Shown piece after piece: positions 1 to 15,623 of a DNA stretch of 64,000 nt. A program made the position numbers and the translations under genes. Numbering within the stretch: the stretch's first letter is position 1; each line of letters begins with the position of its first letter. Source of the DNA: Actinacidiphila sp. DG2A-62. Its GTDB lineage: Bacteria > Actinomycetota > Actinomycetes > Streptomycetales > Streptomycetaceae. The notes below the pieces were generated by a model. The model searched no databases and had not been told where the DNA came from. It saw only the letters and a program-made list of their open reading frames with translations. Location: positions 1,178,001-1,242,000 of the forward strand of contig NZ_JAYMGI010000002.1 in the NCBI RefSeq assembly GCF_035825295.1, written 5' to 3'.

Positions 1-1
1 G

Positions 2-649
2 GGCACCGGCAAGTTCACCCGGCTGCTGGCACTGACCGGCGCCGAGGTGCTCGCGGTGGAGCCGGTGCGGGAGATGCGCGAGCGGCTGGCCGAGCTGCTG
101 CCGGGGGTGGCGGTGACGGCGGGGACCGCGGAGGCGACGGGCCTGCCCGGCGGGTGCGCGGACGCGGTGGTGGCGGCGCAGTCCTGGCACTGGTTCCAGG
201 CCGACCGGGCGCTGGCGGAGGTGGAGCGGCTGCTGCGGCCGGGCGGCGCGCTGGTGCTGGTGTGGAACACCTACGACACGTCGGTGCCGTGGGTGCGCGA
301 CTTCCAGGACATCTACTTCCGGCTGGCGCCCAAGGACCTGCCGAGTCCGCCGCTGGCGCCGCGGCCGGGCGAGCCGTACCGGCAGGACGGCTGGCGGGCG
401 GTGTTCGACGGCCGGCCGGGGTGGGGCCGGATCGAGGAGCGGCACTGGCCGAACCCGCACTCCACGACGGTGGTGGACGTGGTGGAGCGGATGATGTCCT
501 CCAGCCACATAGCCGTGCTGGACGCGGCCGCGCAGGAGCGCGTGCGCGCGGAGGTGGAGGCGGTGCTCGGCGACCACGGGGTGGCCGGGCCCGACGGCGC
601 GATGGAGCTGCCGTACACCACGGACGTCTACTGGCTGCGGTACGGCTGA
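2..649 (+). CDS. Class I SAM-dependent methyltransferase, 5'-truncated by the window edge
   Basis: The frame is open from base 2, so the true start lies upstream of the window. The first visible residues, GTGKFTRLLALTGAEV, match the end of SAM-binding motif I (usually D.G.GTGK.T..L), followed by the acidic end of strand 2 (AVEP). Later DAVVAAQSWHWF and ALVLVWN fit motifs II/III of the Methyltransf_11/25 fold. The remaining 215 codons reach a TGA. The substrate cannot be read from the sequence; this family in actinomycetes methylates small molecules. The gene ends 113 bp before the next start, and no terminator is obvious. The fold is fairly sure, the function is not. Confidence 0.8.
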   Translation, partial: GTGKFTRLLALTGAEVLAVEPVREMRERLAELLPGVAVTAGTAEATGLPGGCADAVVAAQSWHWFQADRALAEVERLLRPGGALVLVWNTYDTSVPWVRDFQDIYFRLAPKDLPSPPLAPRPGEPYRQDGWRAVFDGRPGWGRIEERHWPNPHSTTVVDVVERMMSSSHIAVLDAAAQERVRAEVEAVLGDHGVAGPDGAMELPYTTDVYWLRYG

Positions 650-741
650 GGGCGCCGGTACGGGGGCGCGCGGTACGCGGGCGGGTGCGGACCGGACCGC
701 CGCGCGGGCGGCGCGGGGCGCGCGACTGGACCCGCGAGGTT

Positions 742-763
742 TTCTCTGACTAAGGTCAGAGAA
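742..763. promoter_or_regulatory. Perfect 9-bp inverted repeat over the start codon of the MarR-GNAT gene
   Basis: TTCTCTGAC (742-750) and GTCAGAGAA (755-763) are exact reverse complements around the spacer TAAG. The right arm ends on the A of the ATG at 763. MarR proteins bind such short palindromes and usually repress themselves, so this is a likely autoregulatory operator. No good Shine-Dalgarno sequence fits between it and the ATG, so the mRNA may be leaderless or very short-leadered. Confidence 0.6.
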
Positions 764-1659
764 TGGATGCGGCACAGATCGAGCAGGTGCGGCGCTTCAA
801 CCGCACGGTGACCGGGCGCGTGGGCGTGCTCCACGACCACTACCTCGGCCGGGACCGGCCGATCGGCGAGGCCCGGCTGCTGTGGGAGGTCGGCGCGGAC
901 GGCCAGGACGTACGCCGGCTGCGCGACCGGCTCGGACTCGACTCGGGGTACGTCAGCCGGCTGCTGCGCTCCCTGGAGGCGGCCGGCCTGGTCACGGTCG
1001 AGCCGCTGCCCGATGACCGCCGGGTGCGCACCGTGCGGCTCACCGCCGCCGGCCGCGCCGAGCGCGACCTGCTGGACGCCCGCAGCGACGCACTGGCCGG
1101 CTCGCTGCTCGATCCGCTCAACGCCGGGCAGCGCGCCCGCCTCGTCGCCGCGATGGCCGAGGTGGAACGGCTGCTGACCGCGGGCACCGTCGCGCTCGAC
1201 GTGGTGGACCCGGGCCATCCGGACGCCGAGCACTGCCTGCGCCGGTACGTCGCCGAACTGCGCGAGCGCCTCGACACCGGCTTCGACCCGGACCGCAGCC
1301 TGCTGCCGGACGCGGGCGAACTGCGCCCGCCGCGCGGCGAGTTCCTGGTCGCGCGGCTGCACGGGGAGCCGGTGGGCTGCGCCGGGCTCAAGCTTCCGGC
1401 CGGCGCCCCCGCGGAGGTGAAGCGGATGTGGGTGGCGCCGCACGCCCGCGGGCTCGGCCTCGGCCGCCGTTTCCTGGCGGAGCTGGAGGCGCGGGCGGTG
1501 GCGGCGGGCCGCGACCTGCTGCGCCTGGACACCAACAAGGCGCTGGAGGCCGCGATCGGCCTCTACCACCGGGCCGGCTTCCGCGAGGTCCCGGCGTTCA
1601 ACGACGAGCCGTACGCGCACCACTGGTTCGAGAAGCGGATCGGCGGCGACGTCGCGTAA
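763..1659 (+). CDS. MarR-family regulator fused to a GNAT acetyltransferase
   Basis: 298 aa. Residues about 35-100 form a MarR winged helix (LRDRLGLDSGYVSRLLRSLE, then wing DDRRVRTVRLTAAG). Residues about 160-298 form a GNAT domain with the acetyl-CoA loop ARGLGLGRR preceded by VKRMWVAP, and the C-terminal YHRAGFREV strand. This two-domain architecture recurs in actinobacteria. The HTH presumably binds the palindrome on its own start codon, while the acetyl-acceptor is unknown. The ATG at 763 is chosen because the HTH needs the N-terminal helix and no other start is better. It is followed by a GC-rich tandem repeat and appears monocistronic. Confidence 0.88.
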   Translation: MDAAQIEQVRRFNRTVTGRVGVLHDHYLGRDRPIGEARLLWEVGADGQDVRRLRDRLGLDSGYVSRLLRSLEAAGLVTVEPLPDDRRVRTVRLTAAGRAERDLLDARSDALAGSLLDPLNAGQRARLVAAMAEVERLLTAGTVALDVVDPGHPDAEHCLRRYVAELRERLDTGFDPDRSLLPDAGELRPPRGEFLVARLHGEPVGCAGLKLPAGAPAEVKRMWVAPHARGLGLGRRFLAELEARAVAAGRDLLRLDTNKALEAAIGLYHRAGFREVPAFNDEPYAHHWFEKRIGGDVA

Positions 1660-1721
1660 CCGCGCGGTCGCGCGGGCCGGCCGGGGCGGGACGCCGGCGG
1701 CGAGGTGGAGCGGCGGCCCGG

Positions 1722-1790
1722 CGGCGACCCGGCGGGCGGGCGGCGACCCGGCGGGCGGGCGGCGACCCGGCGGCGACCCGGCGGACGGGC
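1722..1790. repeat. Short GC-rich tandem repeat, about 19-bp unit
   Basis: The unit CGGCGACCCGGCGGGCGGG occurs at 1722-1740 and 1741-1759. A truncated 11-bp copy (1760-1770) and a variant copy (1771-1789) follow. It lies between the MarR-GNAT stop and the next gene, and no coding role was found. Confidence 0.75.
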
Positions 1791-1819
1791 GGGGTCACCG
1801 CCCGTAATACAGTCCTCCC

Positions 1820-2188
1820 ATGCTCGACGCGGTCATCATCACGGTCTCCGTCACGGCGCTGCTGCTCGCGGTGTGGTGCGGCTACGCGGCGTACCGCGAC
1901 TCGGCGACCAAGGACTGGCACTTCGCCGGGATGGCCGTGGTGACGCTGGCCACCCTGGTCCAGCTGGTGATCTCCGTGGTGCAGCTGGCCCGGGGCGACC
2001 GGCCGGAGCAGGGCATGGCGGTCTTCCTCGCCTATCTGATCGGCGCGGTGTGCGCGATCCCGGCGGCCGCCTTCATGTCGCTGGCCGAGCGGACCCGCTG
2101 GGGCTCGGCGATCGTCGCCGCCGGCGCAGTGATCGTCGCGGTGCTGGAACTGCGGCTGCACGAGATCTGGGGAGGCGGACATGGCTGA
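1820..2188 (+). CDS. Small integral membrane protein of unknown function
   Basis: 122 aa with four likely membrane segments: about residues 3-25 (VIITVSVTALLLAVWCGYAA), 35-57, 67-89 and 95-113. There are no catalytic motifs. The ATG at 1820 begins directly with the first hydrophobic segment. The stop overlaps the next gene by 8 bp, so the two are probably translated together and their products may interact. I do not recognise a named family. Similar small paired membrane proteins are common in Streptomyces. Function unknown. Confidence 0.72.
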   Translation: MLDAVIITVSVTALLLAVWCGYAAYRDSATKDWHFAGMAVVTLATLVQLVISVVQLARGDRPEQGMAVFLAYLIGAVCAIPAAAFMSLAERTRWGSAIVAAGAVIVAVLELRLHEIWGGGHG

Positions 2189-2687
2189 GACGCACGCGGA
2201 AGGCCGGGGCGGCGAGAACGAGAACCCCGCCGGAATCGGCAAGGGGCCCGGACGGCTGCTGCTGTGGCTCTACGGGATGTTCACCGTGGCCGCGCTCTCC
2301 CGGTCGATCGTGCAGATCTGCACCAAGTTCCACCACGCGCCGCTGGCGTACGTGCTCTCCGCCGTCGCCGGCGTCGTCTACGCGGTGATCCTGGCCGCAC
2401 TGGTCAAGGGCGGCGAGTCGGCGCGCAGGGTCGCGATGGTGTGCTGCTCGGCCGAGCTGCTCGGCGTCCTCACCGTGGGCACGCTGACCATCGCGGACTC
2501 CTCGGCGTTCGCCGACTCGACGGTCTGGTCCTACTACGGCGCCGACTACCTGCTGCTGCCGATCGCCCTGCCGGTCGCCGGGCTGCTGTGGCTGCGCCGC
2601 TCGGCGGCCGCGGACGGCGCCCGGTCCGGGTCCACGCGCGGGACCGGGACCGGGACGCCGGTGCTCAGGCGCTCGCCGCGTAGCTGA
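2181..2687 (+). CDS. Small integral membrane protein, partner of the preceding gene
   Basis: 168 aa. After a polar N-terminus of about 25 residues there are four hydrophobic segments: LLLWLYGMFTVAAL, LAYVLSAVAGVVYAVILAALV, VAMVCCSAELLGVLTVGTL and YLLLPIALPVAGLLWL. The C-terminus is a basic, Gly/Thr-rich tail. The ATG lies inside the upstream gene (8-bp overlap), which supports translational coupling. The stop lies 23 bp inside the convergent GNAT gene on the other strand. Function unknown. Confidence 0.72.
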   Translation: MAETHAEGRGGENENPAGIGKGPGRLLLWLYGMFTVAALSRSIVQICTKFHHAPLAYVLSAVAGVVYAVILAALVKGGESARRVAMVCCSAELLGVLTVGTLTIADSSAFADSTVWSYYGADYLLLPIALPVAGLLWLRRSAAADGARSGSTRGTGTGTPVLRRSPRS

Positions 2688-3183
2688 CCGTGGACGGTTC
2701 GGGACGGGCCGGCTTCTCCATGTGGACCAGGCTCAGCCGGCGGGTCACCGGCTCGGCCGCGCCCACCTGCTCGTAACCGAGCTTGCGGTACATCCGGAGG
2801 TTGACCTCGCTGCGGTGGCCGGTGAACAGGCGGTACCGCTTGGCCTCCGCCTCGGCCGCCAGCCGCGTCTCCAGCGCGGACAGCAGCCGGCCGCCGAGGC
2901 CGTGCCGCTGCAGCCGGGGGTGGACGATGAGCTTGCCGATCCGGGCCGTGCCGTCGTCGTCGACGGCGCCGCGCACCGAGCCGACCACCTCCTGGCCGAG
3001 GCGGGCCACCAGGACGACGCCCTGGGCGAGTTCGGCGCGCAGTTCGTCCAGGGTCTGGGTCAGCGGTTCGATGGTGTAGTCGCCGTAGAGCTCTGCTTCG
3101 CCCTGGTAGCAGAGGTACTGGAGTTTCAGGATCTTCTCGGCGTCGCTGTGCTCCGCCGTAGAGATGGTCACGCTCATGCCCAT
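2665..3183 (-). CDS. GNAT-family N-acetyltransferase
   Basis: 172 aa. The GNAT core is clear: GVVLVARLGQEVVGSVRG (beta2-4), then IGKLIVHPRLQRHGLGGRLL with the acetyl-CoA binding Q/R-x-x-G-x-G loop, and the late strand MYRKLGYEQV. The ATG at 3183 is preceded by GGGGAGG at about 9 nt. A second ATG two codons later (3177) is also possible, and longer in-frame readings lack family similarity. It converges on and overlaps the upstream-strand membrane gene by 23 bp. The acceptor substrate is unknown. Confidence 0.85.
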   Translation of the reverse strand: MGMSVTISTAEHSDAEKILKLQYLCYQGEAELYGDYTIEPLTQTLDELRAELAQGVVLVARLGQEVVGSVRGAVDDDGTARIGKLIVHPRLQRHGLGGRLLSALETRLAAEAEAKRYRLFTGHRSEVNLRMYRKLGYEQVGAAEPVTRRLSLVHMEKPARPEPSTVSYAASA

Positions 3184-3387
3184 GCGCGCAGGCCTCCCCT
3201 TCGAATCCGTCCGGGCAGTTGAGGGTGGGTGAGAGCGCCCGGGACGTGTGCCTGAGCGGAGTTGGTGCGGGTATGCGCCGCCTCCGTGGCGCCGATGATC
3301 GCACAAACATTCCGGCCGGGTACCGCCCCGCGCTACCCGTCTCAGTCCCGTCCGGGCGTGCCAAGGGTGCCCACTGCCGCTGACTGT

Positions 3388-3981
3388 TTACCGTGCATTA
3401 CCCCGTACCACCGGGATTCCAACCCTCGATTTCAGGAGACTTCTCAGACATCCCAGACAGCGCGAGCGCAGCGGCCCCAGGCTGCCCTGTGAGATTCCCA
3501 ACTCCCGGGAGATTTCCCGGTAGGTGAGGTCGGAACGGGACATCAGCGCGGACACGAGCTGCGGGCACCGGCCGGGCAGCGCGCGCACCACGTCGCCGAT
3601 CGCCGCGCGCCGCTCGGCGGCCAGCGCCAGGTCCTCCGCGCCGGCCCCGGCGCCCGCGGGCTGGTGCGGGTCGGCGCCGAGTCCCGCGGGGGCGGACCGC
3701 CGAGGGCGGGCGCCGAGTCCCGCGCGTGCGGCCCGGCGCGCCTCGGCGCGGACCGCCCCGCGCAGCCAGCGCACCGGTTCGGCCGGCGCCGCGGGCAGTT
3801 CCAGCAGCCGCAGCCAGACGGCCTGTTCGACGTCGGCGGCCTCGACCGCGCCGCCCGGCGGGGCCTCGGCGGCGGCCTCCGCGGCCAGCAGCGGGAGCAG
3901 CCGCGCGTGGCGCTCGTACCGCTCCTGGAGCGCGGTGTTCATGGGAGCGGGGGACGGCACGCGGGGCATGGAACCGTGCAT
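3388..3981 (-). CDS. Sigma-factor-like DNA-binding protein (sigma-70 region 4 type HTH)
   Basis: Up to 197 aa. The C-terminal third reads like sigma region 4: DVVRALPGRCPQLVSALM, then LTYREISRELGISQGSLG as the HTH, then RSRCLGCLRSLL. The N-terminal half (ERYERHARLLPLLAAEAA, DVEQAVWLRLLELP, VRWLRGAVRAEARRAARAG) resembles a degenerate region 2 of ECF-type sigma factors. An Ala/Pro-rich linker lies between. The start is uncertain: ATG at 3981 or 3942, neither with a good Shine-Dalgarno. No anti-sigma gene is adjacent. It is probably an ECF-like sigma factor or a sigma-derived regulator. Confidence 0.7.
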   Translation of the reverse strand: MHGSMPRVPSPAPMNTALQERYERHARLLPLLAAEAAAEAPPGGAVEAADVEQAVWLRLLELPAAPAEPVRWLRGAVRAEARRAARAGLGARPRRSAPAGLGADPHQPAGAGAGAEDLALAAERRAAIGDVVRALPGRCPQLVSALMSRSDLTYREISRELGISQGSLGPLRSRCLGCLRSLLKSRVGIPVVRGNAR

Positions 3982-4246
3982 ACCGGCTGCGCGGGCCGCG
4001 GCGGCGCGGGCACGCCGCCGCGGCGGTTCCCGGGGCGGGTGATCTTCACCCGATCAGGCGGCCGGCGCCCTCGGCACGGCAGGTCAGCACCGGGTCAACA
4101 GTGCGTATCCGGTGGGTGAACCCGGCGTGCGCGGGCGCCGGATGCGGAAGTATCGTCCTGGGGTACGGGCCGGTAGGGTCGTACCGAGGTACTCGCAACG
4201 TACTCGCACCTGTCGACCGTCTGACCGTCACCGTCCGGAGGGGTCC

Positions 4247-4927
4247 TTGTTCTCCCGCATGTCCCGCAGCGTGCTCAAGGTGATTCTCGGTGTGCTGATG
4301 CGCGTGCTGTACCGCCCGGTGGTCGAGGGCGTGGAGCACATCCCGGGCGAGGGGCCGGTGATCGTGGCGGGCAACCACGTGACGTTCATCGACTCGATGT
4401 TCCTGTCGCTGGTGGTCGAGCGCCAGGTCTACTTCATCGGCAAGGACGAGTACGTCACCGGCAAGGGCCTCAAGGGCCGGCTGATGGCGTGGTTCTTCAC
4501 CACCTGCGGCATGATCCCGGTCGACCGCGACGGCGCCCGCGGCGGCGTCGCGGCGCTGATGACCGGGCGCCGGGTGCTGGACGAGGGCCGGATCTTCGGG
4601 ATCTACCCGGAGGGCACCCGCTCCCCCGACGGCCGGCTCTACCGCGGCCGCACCGGCATCGCCCGCCTGGCGCTGATGACCGGCGCGCCGGTGGTGCCGT
4701 TCGCGATGATCGGCACCGACAAGGTGCAGCCGGGCGGCAAGGGCATGCCGCGGATCGCGCCGGTGACGGTGCGGTTCGGCAAGCCGCTGGACTTCTCCCG
4801 TTACGAGGGCATGGACCGCGACCGCTATGTGCTGCGGGCCGTCACCGACGAGGTGATGAGCGAGGTCATGCGGCTCGGCGGCCAGGAGTACGTGGACATC
4901 TACGCCACGAAGGCGAAGGCCGCCTGA
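4247..4927 (+). CDS. plsC: 1-acyl-sn-glycerol-3-phosphate acyltransferase (PlsC family)
   Basis: 226 aa from the TTG at 4247, chosen because GGAGGGG lies 3-5 nt upstream; an ATG at 4259 is the alternative. The enzyme acylates lysophosphatidic acid to phosphatidic acid at the membrane. All acyltransferase blocks are present: the catalytic H-x4-D as NHVTFIDS, GMIPVDRD, the phosphate-binding PEGTRSPDG, and VPFAMIGT. The length fits the short bacterial PlsC-like family, of which Streptomyces has several paralogues. It stands alone, 265 bp from the divergent sigma-like gene. Confidence 0.9.
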   Translation: MFSRMSRSVLKVILGVLMRVLYRPVVEGVEHIPGEGPVIVAGNHVTFIDSMFLSLVVERQVYFIGKDEYVTGKGLKGRLMAWFFTTCGMIPVDRDGARGGVAALMTGRRVLDEGRIFGIYPEGTRSPDGRLYRGRTGIARLALMTGAPVVPFAMIGTDKVQPGGKGMPRIAPVTVRFGKPLDFSRYEGMDRDRYVLRAVTDEVMSEVMRLGGQEYVDIYATKAKAA

Positions 4928-4944
4928 CGCGCTGAGCGCCCGGC

Positions 4945-5014
4945 CGGCCTCCCGAGCACCCCGTCGGCCTCCCGGAGCAACCCGCCGCCTCCCGAGGCGC
5001 CCGCCGGCCTCCCG
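4945..5014. repeat. 20-bp period repeat in the plsC to SBP intergenic region
   Basis: CGGCCTCCCG recurs at 4945, 4965 and 5005, with a decayed copy at about 4985, giving an exact 20-bp period. It sits in the 317-bp gap after plsC. Nothing else coding was seen in that gap apart from the inverted repeat at 5134-5158. Confidence 0.6.
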
Positions 5015-5133
5015 GTCGCCGGACACGGGCCGCCGCACGCGGGGCTGCTCCCTGGGCCGGCCGCCGGTTCCGCTGTCCGCGGGGCCCGCTCCACGCGGGT
5101 TCCGCTTCCTGTCAGATCCACCCGTTCGTGGTA

Positions 5134-5158
5134 ACCCGCCGTCGGCGGGAACCGACGG
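5134..5158. promoter_or_regulatory. Overlapping inverted repeats upstream of the solute-binding protein gene
   Basis: CCCGCC (5135-5140) pairs with GGCGGG (5144-5149), and CCGTCGG (5139-5145) pairs with CCGACGG (5152-5158). The two stems exclude each other. They lie about 90 bp upstream of the start at 5245. This could be an operator or an mRNA fold; no binding protein can be named. Confidence 0.35.
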
Positions 5159-5244
5159 CCCGTCACCATCCGTCTACGGGGTGGACGGGCCGGCGACGGT
5201 CGATACGGACCGGGCGCACCCGGTCGGCGGAAGGGGGGTTCACG

Positions 5245-6267
5245 GTGGTGTCGGACGCGAGACGGGTGATCACGGCGCGGGTGCTGCGGCGCACGGCGCT
5301 GGCGACGGCGCTGGCCGCCGCCGTGGCGGCGACCGTGGTGTACGGAAGCGGCCCGGCGCCGGACCGCGGCGCCGGCCGCGCGGACTCCCACGGCCGGACG
5401 ACCGCGCTGCGGCAGGCGGAGCTGCCGGCCGCCGCGCCGGCCGAGGACCAGTCGTGCCGTCCGCTGGAGAGCTACCGGCCGGCGGGAGCGCTGCCGACGC
5501 CGGGCCACATGCCCGCGGGCTCGACGATGGCGGACATCGTCAAGCGCGGCCGGCTGATCGCCGGGGTGGACCAGAACTCCTACCTCTTCGGCTACCGCGA
5601 CCCGCTGACCGGCCAGCTCGACGGGTTCGAGATCCAGCTGCTGCGGCGGATCTCCACCGCGCTGTTCGGCAGCCCTGACCGCATCCAGTTCAAGACGGTC
5701 ACCTCGGCCCGGCGCATCCCGGTGCTCACCGACCACTCGGTGGACATCGTGATCGACTCGATGACCATCAACTGCGAGCGCTGGAAGTCGGTCGCCTTCT
5801 CCACCGACTACATGGACGCCGGGCAGCGGGTGCTGGTGCCCAAGTCCTCGACCGCGACGTCCATAGACGACCTGGGCGGCAAGCGGGTCTGCGCGGCCGG
5901 CGGCACCACCTCGATCCAGACGCTGAGGAGCCTCAAGAAGCACCCGGTGGTGCCGGTGGCGGTCGCGGACTGGACGGACTGCCTGATGCTGATGCAGCTG
6001 GGGAAGGTGGACGCGGCCTCGACCGACGACACCATCCTGATCGGCCTGCAGGCCCAGGACCCGGACACCAAGCTGGTCGGGCCGCGCTTCACCCAGGAAC
6101 CGCACGGCATAGCGATGCGCAAGGACCAGACGGACTTCGTGCGGTTCGTCAACGGGGTGCTGGAGCAGATGCGCGAGGACGGTTCGCTGGTCTCCCTGGA
6201 GCGGCGCTGGCTCGGCTCGTCCGCCGACCAGTTCATACCGCCGCCCCAGCCCTCGTACCGCGACTGA
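5245..6267 (+). CDS. Glutamate-type ABC transporter substrate-binding protein (SBP_bac_3 family)
   Basis: 340 aa from the GTG at 5245, which has AAGGGGGG 6 nt upstream. Residues about 7-30 are basic and then hydrophobic (RVLRRTALATALAAAVAATVV). No lipobox cysteine is seen, so it is either cleaved or anchored by an uncleaved signal. The SBP domain begins at GSTMADIVKRGRLIAGVDQNS and contains LDGFEIQLLRRIS, DIVIDSMTINCERW and DQTDFVRFVNGVLEQM, typical of polar amino-acid binding proteins. No permease or ATPase gene is adjacent, so it may act as a sensor-type extracellular receptor. In many Streptomyces, relatives lie beside a PknG-like kinase, which is not in view here. Confidence 0.85.
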   Translation: MVSDARRVITARVLRRTALATALAAAVAATVVYGSGPAPDRGAGRADSHGRTTALRQAELPAAAPAEDQSCRPLESYRPAGALPTPGHMPAGSTMADIVKRGRLIAGVDQNSYLFGYRDPLTGQLDGFEIQLLRRISTALFGSPDRIQFKTVTSARRIPVLTDHSVDIVIDSMTINCERWKSVAFSTDYMDAGQRVLVPKSSTATSIDDLGGKRVCAAGGTTSIQTLRSLKKHPVVPVAVADWTDCLMLMQLGKVDAASTDDTILIGLQAQDPDTKLVGPRFTQEPHGIAMRKDQTDFVRFVNGVLEQMREDGSLVSLERRWLGSSADQFIPPPQPSYRD

Positions 6268-6339
6268 CCCGCCCTGACCCGCCCTGATCCGCCCGCGCGC
6301 CCGGTGGGGCGGGTGCTGCCGGCGCCCGGCTCCTGCCAG

Positions 6340-6371
6340 GCGCTCGGGCCTCCTGCCGGAGGCCCGAGCGC
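6340..6371. terminator. Bidirectional hairpin terminator, 14-bp perfect arms
   Basis: GCGCTCGGGCCTCC (6340-6353) and GGAGGCCCGAGCGC (6358-6371) pair around the loop TGCC. It lies between the converging substrate-binding protein gene and argH, so it can end both transcripts. There is no U-tract, as is usual for Streptomyces. Confidence 0.8.
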
Positions 6372-6376
6372 GGGGC

Positions 6377-7900
<1,524 letters not shown>

Positions 7901-7950
7901 CTAGTCGGCATTTCTTCAATTCCGTGGGCCGGGAGGCGTGCCGCGGGGAC

Positions 7951-8481
7951 TCAGGCCTCGCCCTCGGCGAGCCGCAGCAGGTGGTCGGCGAGCTTCTGGC
8001 CGCCGGCCGGGTCGCGGCTGATCAGCACCACGGTGTCGTCGCCCGCGATGGTGCCGAGGATGTCGTGGACCTCGGCCTGGTCCATGGCGGAGGCGAGGAA
8101 CTGCGCGGCGCCCGGCGGGGTGCGGACCACCACCAGGTTGGCCGAGGCCTCGGCGGAGATGAGCAGTTCCGCGGCCAGCCGCCGCATCCGCTCCTCCTTG
8201 ACCGACTCGCCGAGCGGCGCCTGCGGGGTGCGGAAGCCGCCCTCGGAGGGCACCGCGTAGATCAGCTCGCCGTCGTTGGTGCGGATCTTGACCGCGCCGA
8301 GTTCGTCCAGGTCCCGGCTGAGCGTCGCCTGGGTGACGCTCAGCCCGTCGTCGGCGAGCAGCTTGGCGAGCTGGCTCTGCGAACGCACCGGCTGCCGGCC
8401 GAGGATGTCCACGATCCTGCGGTGCCGTGCGGTACGTGTCTGCGGTACGGCCTGGCCGCCGTGCTGCTGCGCCTCGCTCAT
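7951..8481 (-). CDS. argR: Arginine repressor ArgR
   Basis: 176 aa. The N-terminal winged helix reads [20 protein letters not shown] and [19 protein letters not shown], typical of ArgR. The C-terminal arginine-binding and hexamerisation domain includes [20 protein letters not shown] and [12 protein letters not shown]. It represses arg genes with arginine as corepressor. It starts 22 bp after argD and so is probably the last gene of the argCJBDR operon. The Shine-Dalgarno GGAG is rather distant (about 12 nt). ARG-box-like sites occur before argC and argH. Confidence 0.96.
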   Translation of the reverse strand: MSEAQQHGGQAVPQTRTARHRRIVDILGRQPVRSQSQLAKLLADDGLSVTQATLSRDLDELGAVKIRTNDGELIYAVPSEGGFRTPQAPLGESVKEERMRRLAAELLISAEASANLVVVRTPPGAAQFLASAMDQAEVHDILGTIAGDDTVVLISRDPAGGQKLADHLLRLAEGEA

Positions 8482-8503
8482 CGTCTTGTCAGTCTCCGTT
8501 GTC

Positions 8504-9690
<1,187 letters not shown>

Positions 9691-9694
<4 letters not shown>

Positions 9695-10742
9695 TGCGCT
9701 CCCCTTTCGCTGCCGTGCGTGTCGTTCTCCGGGGCGCCCGGGGCGTCCGGGGCTTCGCGGACTTCCGGGGCGTCCGGAGCTTCACGGACTTCCGGGGTGT
9801 GCGGGACCGCCGCGTCGTCCGGGACCTCGTCGGGCACGACCATCGTGCCGATGCCCTCGTCGGTGAAGATCTCCAGCAGGATCGCGTGCTGGACCCGCCC
9901 GTCGATGACGCGGGCGGTGTGCACCCCGCCGCGCACCGCGTGCAGGCAGCCCTCCATCTTCGGGACCATGCCGCTGGACAGCTCCGGCAGCAGCTTCTCC
10001 AGCTCGGAGGCGGTCAGCTTGCTGATCACCTCGTCGCTGTTCGGCCAGTCCTCGTACAGGCCCTCCACGTCGGTGAGGACCATCAGCGTCTCGGCGCCGA
10101 GCGCGGCGGCCAGGGCCGCGGCGGCGGTGTCGGCGTTGACGTTGTAGATGTGGCCGTCGTCCGCGGCGCGGGCGATGGAGGAGACGACGGGGATGCGGCC
10201 GTCGTCCAGCAGCGCCTGGATCGCTCCGGTGTCGATCTCGGTGATCTCGCCGACCCGGCCGATGTCCACGGCCTCGCCGTCGACGGTCGGGTAGTGCTTG
10301 ACCGCGGTGATGGTATGCGCGTCCTCGCCGGTCAGGCCGACCGCGAGCGGGCCGTGCCGGTTGAGCAGGCCGACGAGTTCGCGCTGCACCTGGCCGGCCA
10401 GCACCATGCGCACCACGTCCATCGCCTCGGGCGTGGTCACCCGCAGGCCCGCCTTGAACTCGCTGACCAGGCCGTGCCGGTCCAGCTGCGCGCTGATCTG
10501 CGGGCCGCCGCCGTGCACCACGACCGGCTTGAGGCCGGCGTGCCGCAGGAAGACCACGTCCTGCGCGAAGGCCGCCTTCAGGTCCTCGTCCACCATGGCG
10601 TTGCCGCCGAACTTGATCACCACGGTCCTGCCGTGGTGCCGGGTCAGCCAGGGCAGCGCCTCGACCAGGACCTGCGCCTTGGCCAGCGCGGTGTGCTTGC
10701 GCGGCGTCGCCCCGGGCCGGGCGGCCGGCGTCTGCGGCGCGC

Positions 10743-10746
<4 letters not shown>
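9691..10746 (-). CDS. argB: Acetylglutamate kinase with a repetitive C-terminal tail
   Basis: 351 aa. Phosphorylates N-acetylglutamate with ATP. The amino-acid kinase fold shows [29 protein letters not shown], and [19 protein letters not shown]. The enzyme normally ends near GIGTMVVPD. Here a tail of about 45 residues follows, holding a duplicated [10 protein letters not shown] segment encoded by two 27-bp direct repeats. The GTG start overlaps the argJ stop (GTGA), and the stop overlaps the argD start the same way, so translation is coupled. The tail is not part of the known catalytic fold. Confidence 0.96.
9743..9796. repeat. 27-bp direct repeat inside the argB 3' end
   Basis: 9743-9769 and 9770-9796 are tandem 27-bp copies with two mismatches. 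They encode the doubled EVREAPDAP segment of the ArgB tail in frame, so it is a recent in-frame duplication. Confidence 0.85.
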
Positions 10747-15423
<4,677 letters not shown>

Positions 15424-15489
15424 CCACCGTCCGCGCAATCCGCCGCGCGCGCCGGCCGCACACCCGCGGCCGGTCCGCGCGGCACCCGC

Positions 15490-15526
15490 GACCGCCCCGG
15501 CCGACCTCCCGTCGCCCGGGGCGGTC
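15490..15526. terminator. Hairpin downstream of icd
   Basis: GACCGCCCCGG (15490-15500) pairs with CCGGGGCGGTC (15516-15526), with a 15-nt loop. It is placed between icd and the convergent methyltransferase gene. Confidence 0.6.
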
Positions 15527-15565
15527 CGTGCCTACGGTGGCGACCGCCCGCCGCGAAGGCCGACC

Positions 15566-15605
15566 GCGATCGTCCGCGGGCGGGCGCGATCGTCCGCGGG
15601 CGGGC
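15566..15605. repeat. Exact 20-bp tandem duplication
   Basis: GCGATCGTCCGCGGGCGGGC occurs at 15566-15585 and again at 15586-15605 without change, just 3' of the minus-strand methyltransferase gene. Confidence 0.85.
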
Positions 15606-15623
15606 GCCCGAACGGCGCGGCCC

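Noticed and set aside
1722..1790. A G-quadruplex or regulatory element in the GC-rich tandem repeat
   Set aside because: G runs are short and interrupted, and the region lies between a gene end and a plain start; simple slippage is sufficient.
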